This document shows positions 1 through 7,578 of a stretch of 35,209 bases of DNA, piece by piece. Source of the stretch: Myxococcota bacterium (lineage in GTDB: Bacteria; Myxococcota; Kuafuiibacteriia; Kuafuiibacteriales; Kuafuiibacteriaceae); assembly GCA_028289325.1 (NCBI GenBank), contig JANQQN010000185.1, positions 1 to 35,209 on the forward strand, given 5' to 3'. A model generated the notes under the pieces. The model had not been told where the DNA came from. It did no database searches and saw only the letters and a list, made by a program, of their open reading frames with translations. The position numbers and the translations under genes were made by a program. The first letter of the stretch is position 1. Each line of letters opens with the position of its first letter.

Positions 1-1
1 C

Positions 2-913
2 GACTACGCGAGCGTACGCCGAGCTTCAGGGCCGAATCTACAGCCGTACTCGGAGCGGCTGGCCGAGCTGGGCATCGCCACCATCGGCTACGACGGAACG
101 CTGCACGGGCCTCGAGACCCGACGAGCGCCGACCCCGACCTGACGTTCTTCAATCTATTCAATCCGGTCGCCGCGCGAGACAACGTCCGGCAGGGCGCGG
201 TGGATCTGATCGCGCTCGCGCAAGCGCTGCCGACCCTCATGGTCCCCGCGTCGGTTGCGGGTGGCGTCCATCGCTTCGATGCGGATCGGTACGCGGTCAT
301 CGGCCACAGTCAGGGCGCGCTGGTCGGCGCCCCGTACCTCGCCGCCGACAACTCGGCCCGGGGGGTGGTGTTCTCCGGGCTGGGCGCAATTCTCACCATC
401 ACCCTGCTCGAGCGGAAGGACATCGTGGACTTCGCGGCGTTGCTCACCCTTCTGCTCGCCCTTCCCCCCGACGCGCCCCTCGACGAGCTCCACCCGGTGG
501 TGAATCTTTTTCAGCAGTTCATCGAGCCCGCGGACCCGATCGCGTATGCGCGGAGTTTTCGCGAATCGCCGGCCCCAGGCTCGGCCACCGCGGTCCTGAT
601 GGTCGAAGGCTTCGAAGACTTCGCGTCCCCGGCGCGGGGCCAAGAGGCCTTCAGCGTGGCGGCGGGACTGCCGGTGATCATGCCGGTGTTCCGACCGCCC
701 GTCGCCGCGCAGTGGCTGGGGCCTGACCCGGCCGCGGCCCCCGCGTCGAACAACGTGAACACCGGTCTCGGCGTCACGACCTACGGGCTCCTTCAGTATC
801 CGGATGAGACGCACTTTCCGATCTTCCGAAACGAGGACGCGAACCGCCGGACGGTCGAATTTCTGCGTTCCGTCCTGATCGACGGCGTGGCCGTGATTCC
901 GGCCACGCAATGA
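2..913 (+). CDS. alpha/beta hydrolase (serine esterase/lipase-like), 5' partial
   Basis: The reading frame is open from the left edge, so the N-terminus is missing. The visible 303 residues include the nucleophile elbow GHSQG (Ser near visible residue 103), the hallmark of alpha/beta-hydrolase-fold serine hydrolases. A late His in DETHFP is the likely catalytic base, and an Asp in the GFEDFASP stretch is a candidate acid. Asp, Ser and His in this fold normally hydrolyse esters or amides; the substrate cannot be read from sequence. The internal ATG at 200 is not the true start, because the upstream frame reads as normal protein (for example FFNLFNPVAARDNVRQGA). The downstream gene follows after 71 bp on the same strand. 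Fold assignment is firm; substrate, cellular location and full length are unknown. Confidence 0.8.
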   Translation, partial: DYASVRRASGPNLQPYSERLAELGIATIGYDGTLHGPRDPTSADPDLTFFNLFNPVAARDNVRQGAVDLIALAQALPTLMVPASVAGGVHRFDADRYAVIGHSQGALVGAPYLAADNSARGVVFSGLGAILTITLLERKDIVDFAALLTLLLALPPDAPLDELHPVVNLFQQFIEPADPIAYARSFRESPAPGSATAVLMVEGFEDFASPARGQEAFSVAAGLPVIMPVFRPPVAAQWLGPDPAAAPASNNVNTGLGVTTYGLLQYPDETHFPIFRNEDANRRTVEFLRSVLIDGVAVIPATQ

Positions 914-984
914 ACCGCGCCCTCACCGCGCCGACGTCGCGAGGCCCGACGCGGCGGGGCTGGGACTGGTAAGCTCGGCGGGAG

Positions 985-1488
985 GTGAACGGATTCGCCA
1001 CCGGGGCCCGCGTGCTCCACGTCGTATTGCTTGCCTTGGGGATCGGCGCCGCCGCGCAGCTGTTGACGATGTCGGACGCCCTCGAAGCGACGAGCCTCGA
1101 ATCGTCGGCCGAGGTGCGGAGCATCGTACGGGCGCAGCTGGACGGATTCATGGTCCTTTCCGCCCCCCTGTTGCTGCTTACGTTGGCCGTCGGCTGGCTT
1201 CCGCTGCAATCGCAGCTGCGGTCCCGAGCGATCGGGGTCGGGGTGTGGGCGCTGCTGGCGGCCCTGTCCACACGATGGCTGAGCCCCCGCCTGGAGACGC
1301 TGAGAGCGCAGCTGGGGCGGGCGCTCGATGGCTTGCCGCCGACCGCGGTCGGCGCCGCCGATTGGGTTCAGCTGACCGCGATCAGTCGCTCGCTGCTGGT
1401 GGGGCAGCTGGTGGTCGGCGTCATCCTGCTGCTGTGGGCGGTGACCGCAAGCGGGCCGAAACGAACGTACGGCGGCATTCAGCTCTAG
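985..1488 (+). CDS. small integral membrane protein, weakly DUF4149/TMEM205-like
   Basis: This is a 167-residue protein with about four hydrophobic segments: residues 10-28, 52-70, 78-94 and 134-153. The frame opens after a stop at 970-972. The first start is GTG 985, directly abutting a GGGAGG stretch, which is too close for a normal ribosome site. GTG 1012 lies just before the first membrane helix and has a GGGG run upstream, so it is a real alternative. Layout and size recall DUF4149-like four-helix membrane proteins, but no decisive motif is visible. The gene is convergent with the caspase gene, with 109 bp between them that show no clear terminator hairpin. Function is unknown; placement in the membrane is well supported. 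Confidence 0.7.
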   Translation: MNGFATGARVLHVVLLALGIGAAAQLLTMSDALEATSLESSAEVRSIVRAQLDGFMVLSAPLLLLTLAVGWLPLQSQLRSRAIGVGVWALLAALSTRWLSPRLETLRAQLGRALDGLPPTAVGAADWVQLTAISRSLLVGQLVVGVILLLWAVTASGPKRTYGGIQL

Positions 1489-1597
1489 CCGGCGCAGTCA
1501 GCCGTCGCCGGTCCGACCGAGCGCCCAACGTGTCGCGCTCAGCGGATCGGAAATGAGTCCGGCTTTGCTGGCGACCTGACCTGCGATTCGATGAGCT

Positions 1598-3190
1598 TCA
1601 TAGGCTCCAACTGAGGTGAGTGCGGAACTCGAGCAGTGGTCCCGTTCGCAAGCCATCGTCCAACGGATCCTTCGACCACAGAACGCCTCCTGCCAGCTCG
1701 GCCGTCCATGACAAGCGGCTGACCAACGGCAGACGCAGATAGGTGAATGCGGATAGGCCCAGGTGCGTGCCGAAGGTGTCGGGCTCCTCGACGCCGAAGA
1801 CCCGCCGAACCTCTTCGGCTCGGTCACGTCGTACCTGCTGAAAGATGAGGCGAGGATGGATCTCTGCGCCCCAGCCCGCCGTCAACATCCATAGGGGCGA
1901 TTCCCAGCTCGCGCCGAAACGAAAGCGGATCTCTTGTTGGTTGATATCGAGCTCGGGGCCGCTGCGGTTCGCCGCCGTGGCTCCGGCCGCGAACCGTAGC
2001 GCCCATGCGCTAGCGAGCATCCGCTCAACGCCGATCTCGATGACGTGCAGTGGCGCGAGGCCTGAAACCGGTGAGAACGCCGCCAGTCCGTAACCCGCGG
2101 TCCATCGCCACGGCCGAGGAACGATTCGTTCGCCGCCGCGCAGGCGCGCTCTACTGGCGGGAACACGCACCAGATCGTCTTCTTCGACGGTGACCTGTCC
2201 CCCCCAAGTGAGCGTGAAGTCGGCGGCTCTGGCGAAAGTTCCGGCTGGCGATACGACTCGGTACTGGTCCGGCAACAAGGCCACGCGGATGACGTCACCT
2301 CTTCGTTTCGGGATTTCGGCCACCAGACGACCGCCACGATCGGTAATCCAGAAGTCTCCGCTGAGCTGAGCGCTGAGAATCAGCGCGGCACCGAGCTTCG
2401 GCGGCTGGGTGAAGGTCCATTGACCATGACCCCGCAGATCGAAATCGAAGCTCGGTCGTTGGTTGAACGCCGACTCTTCAACCGACCGCACGCTGGTCAA
2501 CCGGTAGGCGTACGTGTACGCCTCGACGAGGCTGATCCGCCCGTCGCCGTCGAAGTCGGCCACGCCGCGCATGCCGGTCATCAGATGATGAGTGAACAGA
2601 CCGCCCCGCAAGTACGCCCACTCCTGGGCGGCGGAGCCGGTCCCCGTCGCTGAAATGACCACCGTTCCCCGAACCGCACCGTCGCGAGGGAGCATCACCT
2701 CGACCGGCGGGCCCGGTCGCCCGCCTTTGAGTTTGCCGCGTAACGATGGCGTACGACAGGCGTCGATGATGATCAGCCGAAGGTCGGCAGGAATGTCTTC
2801 GATCTGCTGACGAAGCGCCGGCAAGCCCATGCGCTCCCCGTTGAGGTGTAGGGCACCCACATCGGCGTGGGCGGAGACATAGAAGATGAAGGTGGTTGAG
2901 CTCTTCGAGCTCAGCTCGTGCATTCTTCCCCGCGCGACGTCGAGCGCGCGCACCACATCGCGGGGGCGTGGCGAGATGACCAAGTCGGCCCGGTCGGCAC
3001 GAACCGCACCAACGCGGGTTAGCAGCTCGTGCATGCGACGGGCGTCGTCCTCCGCGTGGTCCAGAACCTCTTCGTCGGCCAGACCTGTGTTGCTACCGAT
3101 GACCACTGCGACGCGAGTATCCGGCGGAACCCGCGGGTTACTGATCCCGCTCGCGGCTAAGACGACCGCGAAGGCCTTTGCGATGATCAA
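1598..3190 (-). CDS. secreted caspase-like (C14) protease with C-terminal barrel-like domain
   Basis: A 530-residue protein. A short signal peptide (about residues 1-17) precedes a caspase p20-type domain with the catalytic dyad His108 (in YVSAHAD) and Cys145 (in IIDACRT). An EF-hand-like calcium loop, DFDGDGRISLVEA, lies at 212-224. A beta-rich linker (about 255-350) leads to a region of alternating strands (about 365-530) that resembles a small outer-membrane barrel and ends in HLSWSL. Clan CD peptidases cleave after Arg/Lys or Asp; the specificity here is unknown. The start is TTG 3190: it is the only start that yields the signal peptide, and AAGGAG lies 9 nt upstream. The gene follows the anti-sigma gene by 6 bp and is surely co-transcribed. 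The protease call is strong; the barrel and outer-membrane anchoring are inferred from pattern. Confidence 0.88.
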   Translation of the reverse strand: MIIAKAFAVVLAASGISNPRVPPDTRVAVVIGSNTGLADEEVLDHAEDDARRMHELLTRVGAVRADRADLVISPRPRDVVRALDVARGRMHELSSKSSTTFIFYVSAHADVGALHLNGERMGLPALRQQIEDIPADLRLIIIDACRTPSLRGKLKGGRPGPPVEVMLPRDGAVRGTVVISATGTGSAAQEWAYLRGGLFTHHLMTGMRGVADFDGDGRISLVEAYTYAYRLTSVRSVEESAFNQRPSFDFDLRGHGQWTFTQPPKLGAALILSAQLSGDFWITDRGGRLVAEIPKRRGDVIRVALLPDQYRVVSPAGTFARAADFTLTWGGQVTVEEDDLVRVPASRARLRGGERIVPRPWRWTAGYGLAAFSPVSGLAPLHVIEIGVERMLASAWALRFAAGATAANRSGPELDINQQEIRFRFGASWESPLWMLTAGWGAEIHPRLIFQQVRRDRAEEVRRVFGVEEPDTFGTHLGLSAFTYLRLPLVSRLSWTAELAGGVLWSKDPLDDGLRTGPLLEFRTHLSWSL

Positions 3191-3196
3191 AGAGAG

Positions 3197-4021
3197 CTAC
3201 TCCTTGAAGATGACCAAGCGGACGATCTGGGCCGATAGATCGATCTTCTCGGGAGGTGGAAAGACCTTCGAGCCCCCGCCCTCGACGAAGGCTCTTTCGA
3301 CCATGGCCGTCGAAAGGGGGCGCTGCGACACCAGCAAGTAGAGCGCCTCACGACCCACGTAGTCATCGAGCTCGACGCTGCCCGGGAGCAGTTGGATTTC
3401 GTCGCGGGCCGCATAGGATCGAGGTCCATCCGCCGTGGGCGGTGGATAGTAGAGACTGAAGCGTCGCTTTTCGTCGAGATTCACCACGTAGATGTATCCG
3501 GCCGTCCAGGTCCTCACGCCAAACCGGATCACGTCTCCGGCGCGCAGAACGTGGCCCTTGCCTACAGGCTCGGCTATCCTTCCTTCGCGGCTGACAAAAA
3601 GATGTAGCGATGGAGGCGCTTGTCCGCGCATTCGGATCGTTGGTTTGACCGAACCAGGGTCCGAAACCCACAGCGGCACCACAAACAGAAGGACTGATGC
3701 CAACGCGGCCGAGCAAGCGCCAAGCCGCCAGCCCTTTGGAGTTGGCCAATCGCGCGCAACGCGGGTGGGCCGACCGGTCGCGGTCTGTCGACGACGTACT
3801 CGGGCAAAGAACAGCGCTTCAGGATGCGCGGCGGCAAAGCGATGTCGCTCGGCCCGCAGCCGACTCACGATGCCTTGGCACCGTTCGCACGACGCGAGGT
3901 GGTTCTTTTCGTCGGTGCTGGGGCGGCCGTCCGCGACCTCGGCACCGAAGGCCAATGCTTCGAGAATCCAGGCGGGTAGATGATTGTCGTCGTCGCGATC
4001 CGGTTCGATCATCGATTTCAT
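3197..4021 (-). CDS. zinc-finger (zf-HC2-type) membrane anti-sigma factor with DUF4384 domain
   Basis: Starting at ATG 4021 the protein has 274 residues. It carries an anti-sigma zinc-binding motif, HxxxCxxC (His41, Cys45, Cys48), one transmembrane helix at about 102-120, and a C-terminal domain of about 145 residues that matches DUF4384: an IRFGVRT strand, IYVVNLDEKRRFSLYYP, then LYLLVSQRP near the end. In this family the cytoplasmic finger holds the ECF sigma factor and the outer domain senses. A longer frame reaches 4111, but AAGGAGG 4 nt before 4021 and the ATGA overlap with the sigma stop decide for 4021. The gene sits between its likely partner sigma factor and a secreted caspase. The role as anti-sigma factor is inferred from motif and gene order; what is sensed is unknown. 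Confidence 0.88.
   Translation of the reverse strand: MKSMIEPDRDDDNHLPAWILEALAFGAEVADGRPSTDEKNHLASCERCQGIVSRLRAERHRFAAAHPEALFFARVRRRQTATGRPTRVARDWPTPKGWRLGACSAALASVLLFVVPLWVSDPGSVKPTIRMRGQAPPSLHLFVSREGRIAEPVGKGHVLRAGDVIRFGVRTWTAGYIYVVNLDEKRRFSLYYPPPTADGPRSYAARDEIQLLPGSVELDDYVGREALYLLVSQRPLSTAMVERAFVEGGGSKVFPPPEKIDLSAQIVRLVIFKE
3200..3205 (-). promoter_or_regulatory. ribosome binding site setting the TTG start of the caspase gene
   Basis: AAGGAG on the minus strand lies 9 nt before TTG 3190. It forms the last two sense codons (Lys, Glu) of the anti-sigma gene, directly before its TAG stop, so the two genes are translationally close-coupled. Confidence 0.75.
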
Positions 4022-4542
4022 CTGGCCTCCTTCTCCCGTTGGGCGGCACGAGCCCGCGCGACAAAGCGACGAAACGCGGCCAGCCGTCGTTTGACGGTCA
4101 TTGTCGAGCATCCGAGCTCTTTCGCTATCTCATCTCGCGTCATTTCGTCGAAGTAGAAGAGAACCGCGACCCGCTGCAGCTTTGGCTTGGTCCGGGCCAA
4201 TAGCTGCAAGACGGCTCGAAGGTTGTCGGGGTCGTGCGCCGGCCACGGTTCGAGCATCTGCGCGTTGTTCAATAGAACGTGCTGCACCTCGTCTTGCCGC
4301 CGCTCGGCTCGCATCAGGTCGAAGCAGCACCTGTCGGCGATGCGCTTGAGCCAAGCCAGGGGCTTGTCAGGTGTCTTGTCGCCGTACTTGAGCACACGAA
4401 CGAAGACTTCTTGCAGAGCGTCGTCTGCCGCGGCGGCATTGCCGAGCAGCGCGAAGCAGCGCTGGCGGAGGATGTAGCCGTACTCCCGGAACCACAGCCG
4501 AGCGCGTACGCTGCTGGGGCTCTCTGCCAGCGTTGCATCCAT
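4018..4542 (-). CDS. ECF-type RNA polymerase sigma factor
   Basis: This 174-residue protein has the two-domain layout of extracytoplasmic-function sigma factors. Region 2 covers about residues 18-80 (AADDALQEVFVRVLKY, then PLAWLKRIADRCC and the basic DLMRAERR). Region 4 covers about 115-165 and contains a helix-turn-helix, MTRDEIAKELGCSTMTVKRRL. There is no region 1 or 3, as usual for ECF factors. ATG 4542 is preferred to the TTG one codon upstream; no strong ribosome site is visible, and translation is probably coupled to the lipoprotein gene that stops 6 bp before. The gene overlaps the anti-sigma gene by 4 bp (ATGA), the classical arrangement for a sigma/anti-sigma pair. It would direct polymerase to envelope-stress promoters; the target promoters are unknown. 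Confidence 0.93.
   Translation of the reverse strand: MDATLAESPSSVRARLWFREYGYILRQRCFALLGNAAAADDALQEVFVRVLKYGDKTPDKPLAWLKRIADRCCFDLMRAERRQDEVQHVLLNNAQMLEPWPAHDPDNLRAVLQLLARTKPKLQRVAVLFYFDEMTRDEIAKELGCSTMTVKRRLAAFRRFVARARAAQREKEAR
4026..4032 (-). promoter_or_regulatory. strong ribosome binding site for the anti-sigma gene
   Basis: AAGGAGG on the minus strand, 4 nt before ATG 4021 and inside the end of the sigma-factor gene. It rules out the longer start at 4111 and fits translational coupling through the ATGA overlap (4018-4021). Confidence 0.85.
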
Positions 4543-4548
4543 CAAGCG

Positions 4549-5589
4549 TTAAAGATCGCACGGCCAGTCGGCGGGGGGCGCAGCGAGGTCGGAGATGCAA
4601 AACCTCTGCACGCGGCCCCAGTCGTAGTCGCAGGGCGCGACCCATTTTTCATGCAGCTCGGCCTGGGGCCAAAGAGTGATTTCAGTATCGGAGCCGCATT
4701 GGAAGGTCCTCACGCCCTCGGGGTGCTCGACTTCATCCCGGGTGAACACAACGGTCTCGCGCCATGTTTGACACCCATTGAAGGTCCTTTCGACCTCCAC
4801 GAACGCGAAGAGCTCCATCTTGCGGTCGATGTTGAGCACGGTGCGTTGAATGATGGGAATGGTGGCCGGGTCGCTGGTATCCAGCGTGTTCTCCCAGATG
4901 CTGAAGCCTTGTGGCGTGGCCTGCGCCGCGCTGCGGATGCTTTCGTTCAGCACGTTGGACAGGTCGATGGTGCCGTCGAGGTAAGCGATACGAAAGTACT
5001 TCGCGCTCTCGCCCGGCGCGCTCGCGGCGACCTGATCGATGTACTCGGATAACGCGATGATCCTCTCGGGCTCGACGCCGATCCGTCCCCAGTCGAATTC
5101 CGCGTCTTGGTCCCGATCGTCGAACACAATGATGTTCGCCATAGCGAAGGAGCCCGTGCCTCCTTGGTCGGCCAAGCTGTAGAGCGCCTCGACAGGCGGT
5201 GGCGACCTGAGAGCCATCGAGAAGTCAAGGGGGAACTCGAGCGCGATATCGCTCATGTTGGTGAGAACCTCGCTCGATTCCCGCTCGTATGTACAACTCC
5301 GGATGGTCTCGTAGGGCTCTGCTGAGCAGTTGTACTCGCCCATGACCGGCTGCTCGGTACATGGGGCTTCGGTGGGCACGACTTCCGAGTTCAACCGAAG
5401 GGCATGCTGCTTGGGTGACTCCCAGATCAGCGCGACCTTGAGGTCTTCCCACGGCGCTGCTTGAGTCTCATCGCTCAGTCTCAGCGTAGCGGTCACAGTG
5501 GCAAGCGGGGTGGTTTCGTGTCGCTCGTCAACGAGGTTACCGCACGCCGCGGCCGCAAGCCCCAGGCACAAAAATCGTGAATTCGTCAT
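4549..5589 (-). CDS. predicted lipoprotein of unknown function, first gene of the sigma/caspase unit
   Basis: Starting at ATG 5589 (GAAGGG about 7 nt upstream) the protein has 346 residues. It begins with a lipoprotein signal, a short basic/hydrophobic stretch ending in LAAAAC with the lipidated Cys at 16. The longer frame to 5640 would bury this signal, so it is rejected. The mature part has several Cys, an acidic loop FDDRDQDAEFDWG that could bind calcium, and no family that I recognise. It ends 6 bp before the sigma-factor start, so it is probably the first gene of the four-gene unit. It could be a sensor, ligand or substrate in that pathway; this is conjecture from position. The 293 bp upstream hold no promoter I can defend. 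Confidence 0.78.
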   Translation of the reverse strand: MTNSRFLCLGLAAAACGNLVDERHETTPLATVTATLRLSDETQAAPWEDLKVALIWESPKQHALRLNSEVVPTEAPCTEQPVMGEYNCSAEPYETIRSCTYERESSEVLTNMSDIALEFPLDFSMALRSPPPVEALYSLADQGGTGSFAMANIIVFDDRDQDAEFDWGRIGVEPERIIALSEYIDQVAASAPGESAKYFRIAYLDGTIDLSNVLNESIRSAAQATPQGFSIWENTLDTSDPATIPIIQRTVLNIDRKMELFAFVEVERTFNGCQTWRETVVFTRDEVEHPEGVRTFQCGSDTEITLWPQAELHEKWVAPCDYDWGRVQRFCISDLAAPPADWPCDL

Positions 5590-5882
5590 GGATTTGCCCT
5601 TCTGCAAAGCCCCTCCCAAAGAGGCTTCAACTGAATTCACAAGACAGACCGATATTCAGGGCGGGTCGGGTACAAAAATCGTCGACCGGCTCCGTTCACC
5701 CAGCTTGGCACGACAAGCGTTGAATCCAGCGCAGAGCTGCCGTTCAAGCCGCGCAAAGCCGGCACGATAGATCACGGCCCGGACCCGAATCCCTGCGGCG
5801 CCGAGCCACCACGTCATGGCGCGGCGAGGTCGAATGGTGCGTCTTTATCGGGCGTAAGCACACACACTGTCCCTGCGTCGAT

Positions 5883-6737
5883 TCACTCCCACGTGTAGAA
5901 GCCCTGGCCGGTTTTCTTGCCGAGCTTGCCCGCGCGGACCTTCTGGCGCAGCAACGGCGGCGGGCTGAACTGGGGGCCGATCTCTTTCGTGAGGTACTCG
6001 GCGATCGACAGCCGAACATCGAGACCGACGAGGTCGGTCAGCCGCAGCGGACCCATCGGGTGGCGGTACCCGAGCTCCATCGCCCGGTCGATGTCTTCGG
6101 CGGACGCGACCCCCTGCTCGAGCATGCGGATCGCCTCCAGCCCGATCGCGACCCCGAGTCTCGACGTCGCGAAGCCCGGAATGTCGCGGACGACGATCGG
6201 CGACTTGTCGATCCGGCCCGCGAAGGCGAGGGCGGCGTCGATGTAGGTCGCGTCGGTCTGCTCGGCGCGCACGATCTCCAGCAGCGCCATGATCGGCACC
6301 GGATTGAAGAAGTGCATGCCGAGCACCCGGGCGGGATTGCGGCACGACGCCGCGAGCTCGGTCACCGACAGCGAGGAGGTGTTCGACGCCACCAGCGCGT
6401 CGGGATTTCGGCTCGAGACCTCGTGGAGGATCTGCTTTTTGAGGTCCATCAGCTCGGGGACGGCTTCGATGACCAGGTCGGCGCGCTCCGAGCTCGCGGT
6501 GTCGGTGTCGAGTCGAATTCGCGCGCGCGCGGCCTCCGCGTCGGCGGTCGACAGCTTGCCCTTCGCGATCGCTTTGGCCATCGATGCTTCGGCTCGGCCC
6601 ATCGCGCGCTCGAGGACAGCGGCGTTGACGTCGCACAGGACGACGTCGAAGCCGGCCTTCGCACAGACTTCGGAGATCCCTGCGCCCATGGTTCCCGCGC
6701 CGATGATGACGATGCGTTGAATACTCACGATGCTCAC
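5883..6737 (-). CDS. hbd: 3-hydroxybutyryl-CoA dehydrogenase (3-hydroxyacyl-CoA dehydrogenase family)
   Basis: A 284-residue NAD-dependent enzyme that interconverts 3-hydroxyacyl-CoA and 3-oxoacyl-CoA in beta-oxidation or butyrate metabolism. The N-terminal Rossmann fold has GAGTMG at 13-18. Active-site residues of the family are visible: Ser121/Ser122 (NTSS), His142 and Asn145 (MHFFNP) and the Glu in EAVPE. The C-terminal 3HCDH domain starts near 190 and includes GFATSRL and the HPMGPLRLTDLVGLD segment. Length is typical of the single-function enzyme. It starts with GTG 6737 and overlaps the stop of the hydratase gene by 4 bp (GTGA), so the two are co-translated and catalyse successive steps. 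Chain-length preference cannot be read from sequence; a paaH or fadB2 name would be equally defensible. Confidence 0.93.
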   Translation of the reverse strand: MSIVSIQRIVIIGAGTMGAGISEVCAKAGFDVVLCDVNAAVLERAMGRAEASMAKAIAKGKLSTADAEAARARIRLDTDTASSERADLVIEAVPELMDLKKQILHEVSSRNPDALVASNTSSLSVTELAASCRNPARVLGMHFFNPVPIMALLEIVRAEQTDATYIDAALAFAGRIDKSPIVVRDIPGFATSRLGVAIGLEAIRMLEQGVASAEDIDRAMELGYRHPMGPLRLTDLVGLDVRLSIAEYLTKEIGPQFSPPPLLRQKVRAGKLGKKTGQGFYTWE

Positions 6738-7540
6738 TCTTTGGGGGCCTTTCTGGCCTTCTTGTCCAAGAAGGCCTGCATGCGCTGGTGCTTGTCGTCG
6801 GTCTCGAACAACACCGCCTGGCCGAGCACGTCGAGGGTCTCGAAGCCCGGATGGGCCCTCGCGCTGGCATTGAGGGCGAGCTTGGTAAGTCGAACGGCGA
6901 GGGTCCCCTGGCGCGCGATCGCCGCCGCCGTCTCTCGCGCCGCGTCGAGCACCTGCTCGTCGGGCACCACTCGGTTCACGAGCCCGATACGCTCGGCTTC
7001 GCGGGCGTCGATGATCCGGCCGGTCATCATCAGCTCCTTGGCGCGCCCGAGGCCCACCAGCTTCGGCAGTCGCTGGACGGCTCCGGCCCCGGCCATGATG
7101 CCCAAGCCGACTTCGGGCTGACCGAACCTCGCGTTTTCGCCGGCGATCCGGATGTCGCAGGCCATCGCCAGCTCGTTGCCGCCCCCCAGGCAGTAGCCGC
7201 GCACGGCGGCGATGGTGGGGATGGGCTGGTCTTCGAGTCGGCGAAAGAGGGCCGCGTTGATGCGGAGAAGGGCATCGTTTCGGGTTCGGGTCTTCAGCTG
7301 GGCGATGTCCGCCCCCGCCGCGAAGGCCCTGTCGCCGGCGCCGACGATCACCATCGCCTCGAGATCGGCGTCGTCGGCGACGGCGTCGAGCACGTCGCCC
7401 AGCTCCCGGATCATCGCCGCGTCGATCGCATTACGAAGGGCGGGGCGATCGAGGGTGATGGTCGCGATGTCGCCGTATTCGGTCGACGTGCGCTCGTAGA
7501 CGATCGTTTCGTATCGTCCCGTCAGATCCGCGGACCCCAT
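6734..7540 (-). CDS. enoyl-CoA hydratase (crotonase family)
   Basis: This 268-residue crotonase-fold enzyme hydrates 2-enoyl-CoA to 3-hydroxyacyl-CoA. The oxyanion-hole segments AFAAGADI (about 72-79) and CLGGGNELAMACD (about 117-129) are intact. Both catalytic glutamates of true hydratases are present: Glu123 (GGNEL) and Glu143 (FGQPEVGLG). This argues against a mere isomerase or dehalogenase relative. Its stop overlaps the GTG of the 3-hydroxyacyl-CoA dehydrogenase gene, which performs the next step. ATG 7540 is the first start in frame and its ribosome site is weak. The VWA lipoprotein gene ends 38 bp upstream on the same strand; readthrough from it is possible, but a shared function is not indicated. 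Confidence 0.93.
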   Translation of the reverse strand: MGSADLTGRYETIVYERTSTEYGDIATITLDRPALRNAIDAAMIRELGDVLDAVADDADLEAMVIVGAGDRAFAAGADIAQLKTRTRNDALLRINAALFRRLEDQPIPTIAAVRGYCLGGGNELAMACDIRIAGENARFGQPEVGLGIMAGAGAVQRLPKLVGLGRAKELMMTGRIIDAREAERIGLVNRVVPDEQVLDAARETAAAIARQGTLAVRLTKLALNASARAHPGFETLDVLGQAVLFETDDKHQRMQAFLDKKARKAPKE

Positions 7541-7578
7541 GGATCGGCTTGTAGCCGGCCGGGGGGAGGCAGCACAAG

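Noticed and set aside
155-910. Long minus-strand reading frame opposite the hydrolase gene
   Set aside because: Arg/Gly/His-rich translation typical of an antisense shadow in GC-rich DNA; the plus strand has the GHSQG motif.
5590-5760. GTGAAC / GTCGAC elements upstream of the lipoprotein gene as an autoregulated ECF promoter
   Set aside because: The spacing is about 7 nt instead of about 16-17, so it does not fit ECF promoters.
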